A DNA stretch of 64,000 nucleotides from Cervus elaphus (GCF_910594005.1 NC_057826.1:26755501-26819500); one strand, 5' to 3'; numbered from the stretch's first letter, positions 45,480-58,333 are shown. Numbers and translations: made by a program. The notes: a model not told the origin generated them from the sequence alone.

Positions 45480-46270
45480 GGAGAGAAGTCTTCCAAACTC
45501 ATTTGATTTTAGTATCATTATCCTGATACCAAAACCAGACAAGGACAACACAAGAAAAGAAAATTACAGGCCAATATCCCTGAAGAACATAGATGAAAAA
45601 AAATCCTCACCAAAATATTAACAAACTGAATTGAACAATACACAAAAAGGATTATACACCATGATCAGGTGGACTTTGTCCCAGGGATGCAAGGATGGTT
45701 CAATATCTACAAATCAATCAACTTGATATACCACATTAACAAAATTAAGTATAAAAATCATAAGATTATCTCAATAGATGCAGAAAAAGCATTTGACAAA
45801 ATTCAACGTTCACTTATGATAAAAGCTCTCAACAAAGTAGGTATAGAGGGAATGTTGTTGTTGCTGCTTAGTCACCAAGTTGTGTCTGACTCTTTTGTGA
45901 CCCCATGTAGGGGTAGCCCACCAGGTTCCTCTGTCCATGGGATTTCCCAGGTAAGAGTACTGGAGTGGTTGCCATTTCCTTCTCCAGGGGAACTTCCTGA
46001 CACAGGGATCGAACCTGCATCTCTTGCATTGGCAGATGGATTCTTTACCACTGAGCCACCAGGGAAACCCATAGAGGGAATGTAACTCAATATAATAAAG
46101 GCCATATATGACAACCCCATGTCTAACATAATACTCAGTGGTGAAGAGCTGGAAGTTTTTCCTCTAAGATCAGGAATAAGACACTCTCAGAACTTTTATT
46201 CAACATAGCATTGGTAGTCCTAGCCAGAGCAATGAAGCAAGAAAAAGAAATCCTTTGAGAATATCTTGCT
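45480..46270 (+). mobile_element. L1 ORF2 fragment, split by a Bov-tA
   Basis: Sense L1 reverse transcriptase region: tgataccaaaaccagacaag, acaggccaatatccctgaag, agatgcagaaaaagcatttg, tcaacatagcattggtagtc. Translates to recognisable RT wording (KIISIDAEKAFDKIQ) with stops and a frameshift near 46170. Interrupted at 45856-46070. Confidence 0.88.
45856..46070 (-). mobile_element. Bov-tA SINE with perfect 13-base target-site duplication
   Basis: TTG-rich tail then reverse-oriented body and head (…gagccaccagggaaaccc). The duplication atagagggaatgt lies at 45843-45855 and 46071-46083, exactly interrupting the L1. Confidence 0.94.
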
Positions 46271-46379
46271 CCCTAGTCTGTAGAGTTCTAAAGAAGGAAA
46301 AATTGCTTAAAGCTGTATAAGAGGTCAGACACAGATAAATACTTTTTCAGTAATGATGCTACTTTTAAATTATCACAGC

Positions 46380-46580
46380 AATTTGTAATAATATTTTCAT
46401 GCACTGAACACGTGTTAGATGCTTTAAGTACTTCAGTTTATTTATTCCTTACAATATATCCATGAGGTAAGTACTTAACTCCTTTACAAGTGAGAAAATT
46501 AAGGATTAGGCAAGAAGTTACTTATTTCATATTTCATTTTGTGCAAGCTCAGAAGTCATGCTCTTGACTACTGTTTGTGA
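46380..46580 (-). repeat. MIR SINE
   Basis: gttagatgctttaagtactt, ttacaatatatccatgaggt and gtgagaaaattaaggattag match the reverse complement of MIR. Confidence 0.7.
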
Positions 46581-47370
46581 ATACAAAGCACAGTAGTCTT
46601 TAAAAATTCCCTGGTAACTTTCCCATTTCTCTTTTACATACCACTTTTCATGACCTTCACGTTTTCCTCAACTTTAAATAGCTCATCTATTCTTCGGTTA
46701 CTAGCTTCATCTTTTGAAATGTTAAGAAAATTCATGAAAATATGTATTTATTAGAGATGGCAGGTCCAAGAATTTCATTGGTTCCCCATTCTTCACCTGA
46801 GGTTGGGAGTAAACTTCATCGAGAAAATGTGTCAAGATGGTAACTGTTTTATTACTTAAGTGAATGGTAAAGTTTCACTCGTTGAAACATATAGGTATTT
46901 ATATAATTGCTATATTTATAGGAATCATGTTTGTCTATTATTTCTTCTCAATGTTGTATGAGAAACATGACAATCTAACTTAATGTTAATCCAACTATGG
47001 TTTAGTGTGTTTGAATACAGACTGTGCAGTGAAGAGCTTCCCACAGGGGGCCAACTCTGTACTAGCTATAGTCCCCATATTCTAGCAAGCTTCCTTAAGT
47101 GAAGTGCCTCTAAGAAATAGACTGTGTTTGTTTTCCTACTGCCTACTTCCCAGGCACCTTTCTCCTTAGTGCTGTTGTCCAAACCCTATTTGAGATTATT
47201 GTATCAGCAATGTATAGTTTTGGGGAAGGAAGATGGCTTTTCTGACCCTCGATTTAAATTCAGTAAGACCTGTGAAAATTAATCTCTTCAAGTGTCAGAA
47301 AGGAAGAAAGTATGCCTGACTACCTAAGAATGAAGTTATGATTCTCTAGTTGAAAATTATTTGATGAAAC
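46581..47370. other. Non-repeat intronic stretch
   Basis: AT-rich unique sequence; nothing recognised. Confidence 0.45.
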
Positions 47371-47371
47371 C

Positions 47372-47655
47372 CACAGTCATTGGAAGGACTGATGTTGAAG
47401 CTGAAACTCCAATACTTTGGCCACCTCATGCGAAGAGTTGACTCATTGGAAAAGACCCTAATGCTGGGAAGGATTGGAGGCAGGATTGGGAAGGGGACGA
47501 CAGAGGATGAGATGGCTGGATGGCATCGCCGACTCGATGGACATGGGTTTGGGTAGACTCTGGGAGTTGGTGATGGACAGGGAGGCCTGGCGTGCTGTGA
47601 TTCATGGGGTCGCAAGGAGTCGGACCGACTGAGTGACAGAACTGAACTGAACAGT
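47372..47655 (+). mobile_element. BovB LINE 3' fragment
   Basis: ttggaaggactgatgttgaa, gatgagatggctggatggca and ggcctggcgtgctgtgattc through the terminal aactgaactgaac tail. Closer to the BovB consensus than the copy at 28490, suggesting a younger insertion. Confidence 0.88.
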
Positions 47656-47682
47656 GTGGGGAGGCTTTACTAAGAAAAATAA

Positions 47683-47793
47683 GTGAGTGAAGTCGCTCAG
47701 TCATGTCCGACTCTTTCTGACCCCATGGATTGTAGCCTACCAGGCTCCTCAGTCCATGGAATTTTCCAGCAAGAGTATTGAAGTGGGCTGCCA
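47683..47793 (-). mobile_element. Bov-A type SINE, 5'-truncated, with target-site duplication
   Basis: gtgaagtcgctcagtcatgt through ttgaagtgggctgcc; no tRNA head. The duplication aagaaaaataa lies at 47672-47682 and 47794-47804. Confidence 0.9.
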
Positions 47794-47804
47794 AAGAAAA
47801 ATAA

Positions 47805-48159
47805 ACCTAGAGGTAAACCTAGAAGGGACCCCAGAAAGTCATTTCACAGCTGTCTCTGGTATATTAGTGTCTTAACCACATCAGTACCATGACTGTCTGC
47901 TCTCTTTATGAAGAGATCTTCATATATGTATACTCCATAACTCACTTGCTCATTTCAATATCTTAGGAACCAAACCAACTAACATTATTCTATGTTGGAT
48001 TAGTCTATGGGCTTTTGTGTTTATTCATCCGTGGATGTTGGAAACTGACAGTGGACAGGGAAAATACAGTCTCTGAGGTCAGATGTGATGTAAGGACAAA
48101 GAAGTTGGATTAGGTAGCTCTCTCACATGAACAGAAACAATAGAAAAGTCACTAACATT
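47805..48159. other. Non-repeat intronic stretch
   Basis: Unique sequence; nothing recognised. Confidence 0.45.
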
Positions 48160-48372
48160 TTCTCAATACTTATACATATATTGATGCATTGGCTCACTTA
48201 ATCCTCAAATGTCCTAGATGAAATGTCTTCTTATATTCTCATTTTACAAATGAAGAAACTGGCTTAGGGAGTTTAAGTGACTCGATCAAGATCAAACTAC
48301 TACTGAGTGACACAGCTGAGAGTCTAATGTAGGGCTACTTGATCCAAAGTACATCTTCTTGACTACTCTACA
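48160..48372 (-). repeat. MIR SINE
   Basis: ggctcacttaatcctcaaat, cattttacaaatgaagaaac and tgagtgacacagctgagagt match the reverse complement of MIR. Confidence 0.8.
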
Positions 48373-48555
48373 TGTGTATGTCTATTCCTAACATGACTGT
48401 GTGACATAATTATAGGATGGAATTTTGCAAAAGCATCACTAGTTCTTTGCCCACATAACCAGGAAAAATAATAGTTCAAGCACAGCTGCTACAAATTTTG
48501 ATTTACTTGACTAGCTATTATATTTCCCAGCAAGATAGTTAGGTTCCCTAAATTA

Positions 48556-48757
48556 TGTTGTTGTTCTTTATTCGCTAAGTCATGTCTGACTCTTTTGGGA
48601 CCCTATGGACTGTAGCCCACTATGTCCATGGGGTTTTCCAGGTAAGAATACTGGAGTGGGTTGTCATTTGCCTCTTCAGGGGATCTTCCCAACCCCAGGA
48701 TTGAACATGCATCTCTGCTTTGGCAGGTGGATTCTTTATTGCTGGCCACCAGGGAAA
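48556..48757 (-). mobile_element. Bov-tA SINE, with small deletion
   Basis: gctaagtcatgtctgactct through ttgctggccaccagggaaaa. About ten bases are missing between gtagcccact and atgtccatgg (near 48622). Confidence 0.88.
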
Positions 48758-48903
48758 ATCTAGAACTCGTTAATTTTTCTCTGCTTATGCATAAGTATGA
48801 TCTAATATCCTCTATAATGGACTCATAAGACCAGAGGGAAAAAGTAAAGATGGATATAAATACTTGTTGGAATTAGGGAAGAATCAACACATAAAAAAAC
48901 TAG

Positions 48904-49047
48904 AGGGACTTCCCTAGTGGTCCAGTGGTTAAGATTCTTTGCTTCTGCTGCAGGAGGCACAGGTTCCCCTAGCTGGGGATTGAAGATCCTGTCTGCCTCA
49001 CAGCGAAACCAAAAACAAACACAATTCCCCAAAACAACAAAAAAAGA
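48904..49047 (+). mobile_element. CHR-type tRNA-Glu SINE
   Basis: gggacttccctagtggtcca, gtggttaagattctttgctt and aggcacaggttcccctagct, with an A/C-rich 3' tail (aaccaaaaacaaacacaa). Confidence 0.85.
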
Positions 49048-49084
49048 CCTACAAAGTGAAGACATTGTATTCTTGTAAACTTAC

Positions 49085-49445
49085 ATTTGTTTGCTCAAAA
49101 GATATTTACTGAGTGCTAAGCATACTTCTAAATATCGGAGATATGGCCTATCACCTTAATAGTGAGATGATAAAGAAATGTAGTGAATGGGTACATGTAT
49201 ATATGCATGTAATATATTAGGTGGTAGTAAGTTCTACAGAAAAATAAAGCAGGATAAGTGGTGAGTAGTTCATTACTATATAGTGTGACTGGGAAAGACT
49301 TTGCTGATAAAGTAACACTTGAGTGGATCCCTGAGGAAAATGAGCAAGCCAGTCATACGACTTTGGGGAGCATAAGTGCCAGTAGTCGGAACAGCAAAAG
49401 CAAAATCTCTAAAGGGGAACCTTGCTTTCAAGGAAGAGCCTAGAG
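49085..49445 (-). mobile_element. L2 LINE 3' fragment, antisense
   Basis: gatatttactgagtgctaag, a gap, then ttgagtggatccctgaggaa and gcaaaagcaaaatctctaaa fit reverse-complement L2 wording. Diverged. Confidence 0.58.
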
Positions 49446-49664
49446 AGTAGAATGAATGGAGGGGAGAGAGTAAATTATGAAAGAATATCCCCAATACTTT
49501 TCTCTTGTCCAAGTGCATCATCTTGTACTTTCTATGAAATGTTAGATAATAATGTTAGTAAGGGAAACTTTGCCTAAGTCCTGACTTTGTTGGAAATATT
49601 TCTAGTCTTTCCTTATCATTCATTATCCTGGCTTTTGGATTCAGATAGATGTATAAACAAAATA

Positions 49665-50170
49665 CCCATGTGTTAAATTGTCTATTGCTACATAAGCAGC
49701 TATAAAAAAATTCAGTGACTTAAAACATTAATTATTTTATTATCTCATGTTTCTGTTGACTGGACTTGACTTGGCATTTTTCTGCTTAATAATAAGTCAT
49801 TTGGGGCTACAGTTGTCTTGGGGCTTGACTAGGCTGGAGCTTCCAAGACGGCTTACCCATATGTGTGCCATTTGGTGTCGATTTGTCTGGGAGCTCAGTT
49901 GCGGCTGTAGACCAGAATATTTGAGCTCTCATTTTGGTCTTTCTGTATAGCTTGAGCTTCATAGCATCGACAGAGAGGTTCTAAGAGGAAGAAAATCCAG
50001 GGCTCTGATGTACCAGAAAACCATCACTTTACTCTCTCGGTCAAGACAGTCATAGGACCGGTTCAGATTCAAGGGTTGAGGAACAGCTCTACCTCTTGAT
50101 GGTGGAGTGACATATTTATACAGGAAGGGAGGGATTGACCATGGCTATCTTTGGAAGCTATTGTATCATC
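49665..50170 (+). repeat. Ancient LTR-like mammalian repeat, family unresolved
   Basis: gggcttgactaggctggagc, tccaagacggcttacccata and gattcaagggttgaggaaca match an old mammalian repeat. Its distal part is shared with 34755-34910. Confidence 0.5.
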
Positions 50171-50254
50171 AATTCCCTATTTTATTGTTGTCATTATTTA
50201 AATAAAATTTTAATTATTAAATTTTATAATGTTTTTCAATCTCCATGAAGGTGA

Positions 50255-50380
50255 TCATATTGTTTTCCTCCTTAGACATATTAATATGATAAATTTTATT
50301 AATACATTTTCTAATCTTGAACTATTCTTAAATACTTGGAATAAACCTCTCTGTACATGGCTTTATCTGTATGACTCTTT
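50255..50380 (-). mobile_element. Old L1 ORF2 remnant, antisense
   Basis: cttagacatattaatatgat, tcttgaactattcttaaata and cttggaataaacctctc resemble antisense L1 RT sequence; short and diverged. Confidence 0.5.
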
Positions 50381-53016
50381 GTGAGGTCCTTAGCTTCTGT
50401 GATCTGAATCAGATGTATGGAGTCTTCTAAAGCCTCCAGATTATTCTTTTCTGCACTGTTTTATATTCATGGGATAAAGTTCTTTTCCTTTTTAGATGTA
50501 TCCCTCATCTTCAAAAGTTATATTTTTGTTGGCAGGTTTTGAGACCCGTCATAACTGGGCTCTGTCTTCTCAGCTTCTAAATATTTCCTTCCTTTGTTTC
50601 TTCTGTGAATTCTGCTCTTTTTTGGCATCCTTTGCAAAATATTTTGAAATCTATGCTCTTGTTTTACTGAAAATACAGTTTGTATTTTTGTTTTCCATTT
50701 TTTTCTCTTGGATGGTTTTCAGAAAGAGGATAAAATTGAATTTATGCAATAACAATCACATCAGAAGTCCCAATGAAATACTATTATTTTTACAGGGGTA
50801 AATATCAAGATATTAAATTGATTTTCACAGACTCAGTAGGCATTTTAGAGTTGAAATTGCTTGAGAAGTAAAAGATTTCAATATTTTGGGGGACAGGGAT
50901 AAGATTATTACAAGTTAATTATTTATCTTCTTTGGTAGCAAATACAATGTTCTCCTGGAAAGCTAGAGGTAATTTATATTGTTCCAAGGGAAAACTTTTC
51001 TCCTCCATCAACCTCCAACTATAATTTAAAAAATAGCAATGATAGTTGTATAAGTGAAAGAGGTTAAGTGATAGCTGGATGCAATTGGGAAAAAATGCTT
51101 TTCCTTGGAGATTGATCCCAATCACTTTCAAAATTGTGATGGGGTTGAGGGGCTGAGGAACAAACCTGGGAGTTAGTGAGAGGTCCCAGGGTGGGGGTAT
51201 GGGATAAGGGTGAGCTAACTTCAGAAGGCAGAGAATGCTAGGGAAATCAGGAAAAATACAAACAAAATCTTATAAACAGCAAACTTTTGGATCTATCCCA
51301 GTAGGGACTAACTGCGCTTATTAACTGTTCTGTGAATTTGTTATGGAGTAGGCCCTGAATTTTCCCTAGGCAGTAAATTGTTTGAGGTATATTATCAACA
51401 GTAAACAGTACAATTACAATTATGTCTTTAGAATAGAGTGTTTTAATATCCAAATGTTTTTATGGTGAGTCTTTTTAAGGTCATAAAAATGGATTTACAT
51501 GCTTGGTTAGAAACAGTTCTTCTGGTGCTGCAGCTGGGTGATCTGGACTCTGGAGATCACCCCCCCTGCTCCCCACACCTGCTGCTGAAATAACTCCAAC
51601 AGTGCGGAGGCATTTCCACCCATAAAAGGAACAAGCAGGCGGGTGCACGAGCTACAGGACACAGAGCAGGGACCTCTGGTTCTGAGCCCTGTTTCTGGCA
51701 CACACACCCATGTTGCTTATGCACGTGAAGGAACAAACGAGGATTAACTGCCTTCTTAGAGATGCAGTCCGGGAGAAAGAGGATGTGTTAGTTTTGTGTG
51801 CTGTCGTTGTGTTTGGTGTTTAATTACATTTTACGTCATTCTACACTTAAGGAGCATTTAATAAATAAAGTGATTTATACTAATAAGAAACAATAACTTT
51901 TGCTAGTGCTTTCCGGCACACAAAATGCTTTCATGTACATTATATAATTTATAAATTTCTTAAGGATGTTTGGCTAATACAGATTAGTTGCCTAGGGAAG
52001 CTCTATAATATTAATGCTATCAAGAAGACAAATTACTTCCTAGATACCTGGTTTCAAGGTAAAATTACATGTTGGAGAGAGTTGTGGTGGTCATAATTTG
52101 CTTAACAAGTATTTTTAGAGACTCTCAGGGTAGAGTAAAATTGGACTATGAAATGAGACTGTAGAAACGTTTAAAAGGCTTTATGGATAAGACTATCTTT
52201 TCTTAAAAACAAATAAAACATGTTGAAGTCATCTTGTAGGAATGAGACTGAATATTAATCTGGAAAAGCAGAGTTGTGTAAGAGCAATACCTGAGGAGTA
52301 TGTCAATACAGATCCTTCCTTTTTTTTCTTCTACAGTAGAGTTGGGGTTTTTCTGTTTCTGTGAATCTGTAACTCTTTTACATACCCCCCGCCCCAACAC
52401 ACACCCAGTCAAGATCAATAATGAACTGGATTGCACTTATTTTAGTCTTTCAGAGGTGTCCATGAAATTAAAGATTGGAATGTTCATATTGTAAACACTG
52501 CTTCCAGCACTGAACTGGTAAAATAGGTACAGAAGTGAGCTTCTGTGAATGTTTCACAACTTTCCTATGAAACTCAGCAGACAGTAACTTCCTTGTGAGG
52601 AAAACACTGATCTGGGGGTGATAGTGTGGGGCTTTTGGGCAATAAGCAACTCACTGCATGTGCCCCACCCTCCCCTCCCTTTTCTATGCATTTCTGTGGA
52701 TCACCTAGGATGATGGCAGAATAGGGTAAGTGTTAAAATTTGTGCGTAAATGCAGAACTTGGATGGAGATGATCTATAGCACTGAGGAAGAATATCTGTC
52801 AATGCTAGGAGTTCTATGCAGACAAGATGCAGTGGGACCTTAGAGACAGCAGGACCATAGGATCTCTTTCTTACACTAATAGGTCCTGCTCTAGCAATAG
52901 TCTAGATGGCTGACCAAAATTTCCTATTTTTCACTATACCCAACAGCATTGACAAGACTTGGAGGAAGTGCCTCCAAGATGGAATATCTTCACAAATGGC
53001 TTTTAGCTGTGAAGAG
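50381..53016. other. Non-repeat intronic stretch (2.6 kb)
   Basis: The longest stretch without a recognisable repeat. 51530-51720 is locally GC-richer; 51790-51900 is very AT-rich with TAAT-type motifs (taattacattttacgtcatt). No exon seen. If any part of this intron is a conserved non-coding element, this span is a candidate. Confidence 0.5.
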
Positions 53017-53194
53017 CTTCCCTGGTGTCTCAGATGGTAAAGAATCCACCTGCAGTGGAGGAGACCCAGTTTTGATCCCTGGGTTGGGAAGATCCCCTGG
53101 AGAAGGGAATGGCTATCCACTCCAGCATTCTGTCCTGGAGAATTTCATGGACAGAGGAGCCGGAAAGGGTCAGACACAACTGAATGGCTAATAC
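53017..53194 (+). mobile_element. Bov-tA SINE
   Basis: Head gcttccctggtgtctcagat, degenerate box B (gttttgatccc), then the BovB-type tail, with about 20 bases missing after gacagaggagcc. Confidence 0.88.
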
Positions 53195-53833
53195 ACTTTC
53201 TCCTTGAGAATCAGAACTAACCTCTACTCATCCGCCCACAAGCCTTAAATTCTTTTCTTCAATCTTTTCACTTGTCACGCAACAATGATAGATGAGCTCA
53301 AAGCAGGAGGAGCTAGTCTACGCCCTTTCCTCTCCTCTTCTTACCTCCTTTGTATTCTCCAGATACACAGAGGTGAAGTGAGCAAGAAATAACAAGACAC
53401 CTTGTAAAGAAGTTGCATTCCTTTGTCTTTGTTCTCTTGACCTTCAGACCTAACACAACTTCAGGCTGCTCCCCTTATGAAGTGGGTTCGTTCATAATGA
53501 AATAATCTGAGATTTTTGAAGGGGAAGATGCCAAAATTACTTTGGAAGTTGTAGAGCAGTGTCATATTCGAACCAGTCTAGTCTAAATCCCTCATTTTGT
53601 AGTTTAAGATGATCTATTTAGGCATGTCCACCAGACATGTGTAATGCAATTTTTATCCCTGAGACATCCATTTGTGTTCTTGACACTGGAAAAGGTGCTA
53701 CATCCTTTATCACCATTCTCTGGTGTTGAAAATATAATCAGCATTTACAATCTAGTGCTTACTATAAGCCCAGTTGTGATGGGGGATAGAGCCTTGCCTC
53801 ACTAGGAGGAGTAGCCTGGCAGAAGGGGATAAA
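53195..53833. other. Non-repeat intronic stretch
   Basis: Unique sequence; nothing recognised. Confidence 0.45.
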
Positions 53834-53846
53834 AGCAGCTATTTTA

Positions 53847-54392
53847 AAAATTAAACTTAAAAATTAAACAATGAAATTGAAGTGCAGTTGATTTACAATG
53901 TTGTGTTAATTTCCTGTATAGCAAAATGATTCAGTTCCTTTCAGATTCCTTTCCCTTATAGATTATTGTAAGATATGGAGTACAGTTCCCTGTGCTATAC
54001 AGTAGATTCTTATTTATTTTATATATTGTAGTGTGTATATGTTAATTCCAATTTCCTAATTTATCTCTGCTTCACCTCTTTCTTTTTTGGTAACCACAAA
54101 TTTGTTTTCTATATCTGTGAGTCTAACTCTGCTTTGTAAGTAAATTCATTTGTATCATTTTTTTTTAGATTCCACATATAAGTGATATTATATGATATTT
54201 TTCTTTCTCTTTCTGTCTTTCTTAGTATGATGATCTCTAGTTTCATCCATGTTGCTTCACATGGCATTATTTCATTCTTTTTTATGGCCGAGTAACATTC
54301 CATTGTATATATATACCACATCTTCTTTATCCACCCGTCTATGGGGGGACATTAAGGTTGCTTCCACGTCTTGCCTATCAGAAACAGTGAGA
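53847..54392 (-). mobile_element. L1 3' end (3' UTR and end of ORF2), truncated
   Basis: Antisense L1 in order from ttgatttacaatgttgtgtt to ttctttatccacccgtctat. The ORF2 C-terminus is readable on the minus strand (MWYIYTMECYSAIKKNEIMP). Flanked by an imperfect duplication, ag(c/t)agct(a/g)tttta, at 53834-53846 and 54393-54405. Confidence 0.87.
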
Positions 54393-54405
54393 AGTAGCTG
54401 TTTTA

Positions 54406-56012
54406 TAGGAGGCATTCACACAGTTGAGAGACAACAGATGAGGAGGAACAGGAAAGCTTTAGGGATCTTATTGCCTTAAGACAACAAGTATAACAGTATA
54501 GTCGTTTAGAGATAGGACATAACGCCAGATTCTTTAGTAAAAAAATTTAGTTCTATTGTTTGAATTTCTATAGTTTCAACCACTGAGTATATGTATAAAG
54601 AAGGAAGGCATTTGGGAAGTCAAGTTAAAACCACCGTCTCTTATAATTCAGGAACATTTGGATTTTTGCTAAGGGCTACTCTCTCTCTTGTGCTATGTCC
54701 TACTCTGATCTCATGGACCAGGCCAGACTCCAGGCCGGTTCTGTTTTCAAACAGGACCTCTCTTGAGGAGTGAGATCGAGTTACCTAGTCAGGGGTTGGA
54801 GGAAATAGGAATATCCTGTGCTAGTTTTCATCCCCAGAACTAAGAATCTTCTTGTCTTTGTGACTTGATGTTAAAATGAGAAAAAAAGGAGAAATTTAGA
54901 AATTAATAGAAGAGGATCACTCTATGTACCCAAGAAAGGATCCTAATGGATCCTAGTGGAAAAGTTACCAAAGATTTGGGGCTAGAAAAACCTTGTCCTT
55001 GAAGAATCACAGAGAAATAGCTCACTTAATTTTCTCTTTCTATAGATTTGAAAAGACATTGCTCAGGGGTAGACTTGCATTATTCCTCTTGAATCACTGA
55101 TTAATTCACCAAGAAAGAAATATGCAGCTCTTCCTTGTTCCTTTTGCATTATGGTGTAATTTCCATAACTGAATTTCTATGATTCTCACATATACCATTT
55201 AAATATTGCTAAAGTAATTTTTCCTTAATAAAAGATGAAATTTAAATAATATTAGCAACAAGTTTTGCTTATCAAATTAAAGCTGCTTGTCAAATTAACA
55301 TGCCACTGCCTTTCTCTTAGAAGATATGCATTCCCTTTCCTGCAGAATTCACCAGATAGAGGTACTTCGGGGGTGGGGGGAAACTCTTGGCACATGCCAA
55401 AGAAAGTTTACAGTCTTTTAAAAAAAGAAGAAGGAGAATATGGAAAGACTAAACAAGAACAAAACAATCTCTATGAGGCTCTTTCTTGAGTATGTCATAT
55501 ATTTTTTCAATAGCTGATTATTGATTTTAAGAATCATGAAAATAAAAATGTGCATTAAATCCTCTGTAGTCACCATTTTCAGTTAGTTTATTTAGAGGTG
55601 GTTGGTGCCCATTTACAAAGATGTAGAGCAGTGCTAACAATTTTTAATGGATGAATGGATCATTCTGTGGGTTGATTCTTCTCTTTTGCAAAACACTTTA
55701 CCTGGTGCTCTTTTTCTTTGGGTGATCTCTTTTTCTTTTTCTTTGAGTGACTTTCAGAGTCTGTGGGAGTAACCAGATGTTGGCTGTAAAAGTGCAGTTA
55801 AGTGTCTCTGTCAGTGCAATAGAAATTCTCTTCCTCATTTCATGGGAACAGGCCTCTGAAATGTTGGTGACATTGCAAAAGATAGGGAAGCTGAAGTAGT
55901 GATTTTAGATATCAAAACAATGTAGGTTTACTGGCTCCTTGTGACACCAAATGCAAATAAAATGTATTTTTCCAAATGTGTTGGAAACTAATTTTTCCAA
56001 ATTAGTTTTTTG
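54406..56012. other. Non-repeat intronic stretch (1.6 kb)
   Basis: AT-rich unique sequence; nothing recognised. Confidence 0.45.
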
Positions 56013-56013
56013 G

Positions 56014-56216
56014 ATTAGTTGCTCAGTTGTGTCCAACTCTTTGTGACCCCATGGTTTGTAGCCCGCCAGGCTCCTCTGTCCATGGAATTATCCAAGAAAG
56101 AATACTGGAGTAGGTTGCCATTCCCTTGTCCAGGGAATCTTCCCAACTCAGGAATCAAACCTGGGTCTCCCACATTTCAGGCAGATTCTTTACCATCTAA
56201 GACACCAGGGAAGCCC
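56014..56216 (-). mobile_element. Bov-tA SINE
   Basis: attagttgctcagttgtgtc through taagacaccagggaagcccc. Confidence 0.91.
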
Positions 56217-57386
56217 CCAAATGTTGTGTGGATGTAAGCCATGCATCTGTTAAGCTATATTCCTAACCCCCTATCACTCCTTCCCCACCACCACAACCTC
56301 CACACTTGCACATCAGTTGAAATTTTGGAAATCTCTTGAGGACCCACATATATAAATAAACACAAAGTGAAGTAATTTTTTTTACTGTGTAAATTATGAG
56401 ACTTAAGGTTAATTGATGATGTGGTAAGGTCCACAATGACCCATGATCTCTTAAAGGTACACTTCAGGCTTTGTTCAAAGCTTGGAGCTTAAAATTTCTT
56501 CCTGTGTCCAGAAAAATCTAGATCACTCTGGAACAGAATGTCTTTTGTGAAACTGGAGTTCAATCTGTGGTAATTGGTGAGGTCATTAAATAGGATGTCA
56601 CTCTTCTAGAGAAGCTTTTAATGTACTCACTGGTAGGAAGTGAGTGCAGCTGACGAAAAAATGCTTCAGGATGATTTGTAATCTACATTCTAAATCCTAG
56701 TAAGACTAGCATATCTGTTACAATGATAGAGTGTTCAGTGCTATAAAATACAGTGATCTATGGTAACCACTGGGACCAATATATCTCCTGTAATACCAAA
56801 GAATGTGTCAATCTAAGGACACATTAATTTCCCTAATAACAAGGGAAAAAACCTCAAAGATAGAGGTGATCAAAAACATTATTTAGTCTAGATTTCTACA
56901 TCCTGTTAGGGTTGGCTGTACCTAACCATGTTGATGAGACACCCTTTACTACTAAAAAAATTACAAAAGCTACTTATTGGGTGCTGGCTGAAGATTTGAA
57001 ATGAAAGTTGTTTGTGATTTCCTTGAAGTGAACTCATGAGAAGTGGCCTATTAAAAACGGGGAAAGAATAGTCAAACGTCTGTGAAAGGAGTTGAAAAGA
57101 TCTGGCAATATATTGTCTGAGGACAAAAGGGATGAAAATTTCCTTGGTTTTCAAATATGTTAAAAGCCATTATTCTGAAGATGAAGATGAAGGTTGCTCC
57201 ATCTTTTATAACTTGAGAGGAAATGGCTTTCATCTACAGCCTAAAAGATTCAGTTTATCTAAGGGGAGGACTTGGTAGGGAGAGTTATTAGGAGGGTAAG
57301 TGAATGAAATGAAGGGAACAACCTCCACGGCAAAGTTTATGGCTGATATTGACACTTAAGATTTAACATTCACTCTGTCTTCTGTG
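56217..57386. other. Non-repeat intronic stretch
   Basis: Unique sequence; nothing recognised. Confidence 0.45.
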
Positions 57387-57595
57387 GGCTTCCCTAATGA
57401 CTGAGTGGTAAAAATTCTGCCTGCCACTGCAGGAGATGTGGGTTTTATCCCTGGGTCAGGAAGATCCCCTGGAAAAGGAAATGAAAACCTACTCCAGTAT
57501 TCTTGCCTGGAAAATCCATGGACAGAGAAGCCTGGTGGGATACAGTCCATGGGGTCGCAAAAGAGGTGGACATGGTTCAGTGACTAGACAACAGA
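57387..57595 (+). mobile_element. Bov-tA SINE
   Basis: gcttccctaatgactgagtg, box B ggttttatccc, then the BovB-type tail ending gtgactagacaacagaaa. Confidence 0.9.
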
Positions 57596-58220
57596 AACTC
57601 TGTTTGGTTAAAAACATGTTTACTATTGAAAACTCTAGTATTTACTAGCTTGAACTATTGTAAATTTCATGTGAAATTCATTTTAGTTGAAGAAAGAAGC
57701 ACTTAAGGCTCAGAGTGTGTTTATCCAATAAGAGCAGAGAGGAGACTTGAGGAGAAAGAGCATAACCATTTTTTTCCAAATAACTTTTCTTATAACAAGT
57801 ATAATGTGCCCCATTATTGATATATATGTTCATGACTTTTCTTATCAGCTGAAAATTAGTATACTTTCTACTGAATGGTGACATTTTATAAACATCATTC
57901 ACAGTTTTTAGGAAGTTTATACCTGGTATGCATTAAGGAGATTATTGACTTATTGCTTTTTTCTTTATTTATTTAATTACTTGAAAAAAGTTTTACAGTA
58001 CATATTTTAGGGAATTAAATTTTTCTTTTTGCCTCTAGGATATAGCATCCAAAAAAACAAGAGATAGAACAGAAATCCTTAATATAATTAGGAAAAACAA
58101 TTTTTGCCTAGTGAAATCACTCAACTCACAAGTTTGAAATTTGGCTTAAAGCAAAAGCTTTTGGATTTTTTTCCTAGAAGAATAAAATTGCTTTAGAAAG
58201 TTTTAAGCAAACCCAATTTA
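57596..58220. other. Non-repeat intronic stretch
   Basis: AT-rich unique sequence; nothing recognised. Confidence 0.45.
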
Positions 58221-58225
58221 TTACC

Positions 58226-58333
58226 TTTTTTTTTTCTGACCATGCCACACAGCATGTGGGATCTTAGATATTGAACCCGTGCCACCAGCATTGGAAGCAG
58301 AGTCTCAACCACTGGACCACAGGAGAAGTCCCC
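58226..58333 (-). mobile_element. CHR-type tRNA-Glu SINE
   Basis: Poly(T), then ctgaccatgccacacagcat, attgaacccgtgccaccagc and ggaccacaggagaagtcccc. Confidence 0.85.

Noticed and set aside
56014..56216. Target-site duplication for this Bov-tA
   Set aside because: Only ccaaat is shared by the two sides, and the left copy does not abut the SINE; too weak to report.
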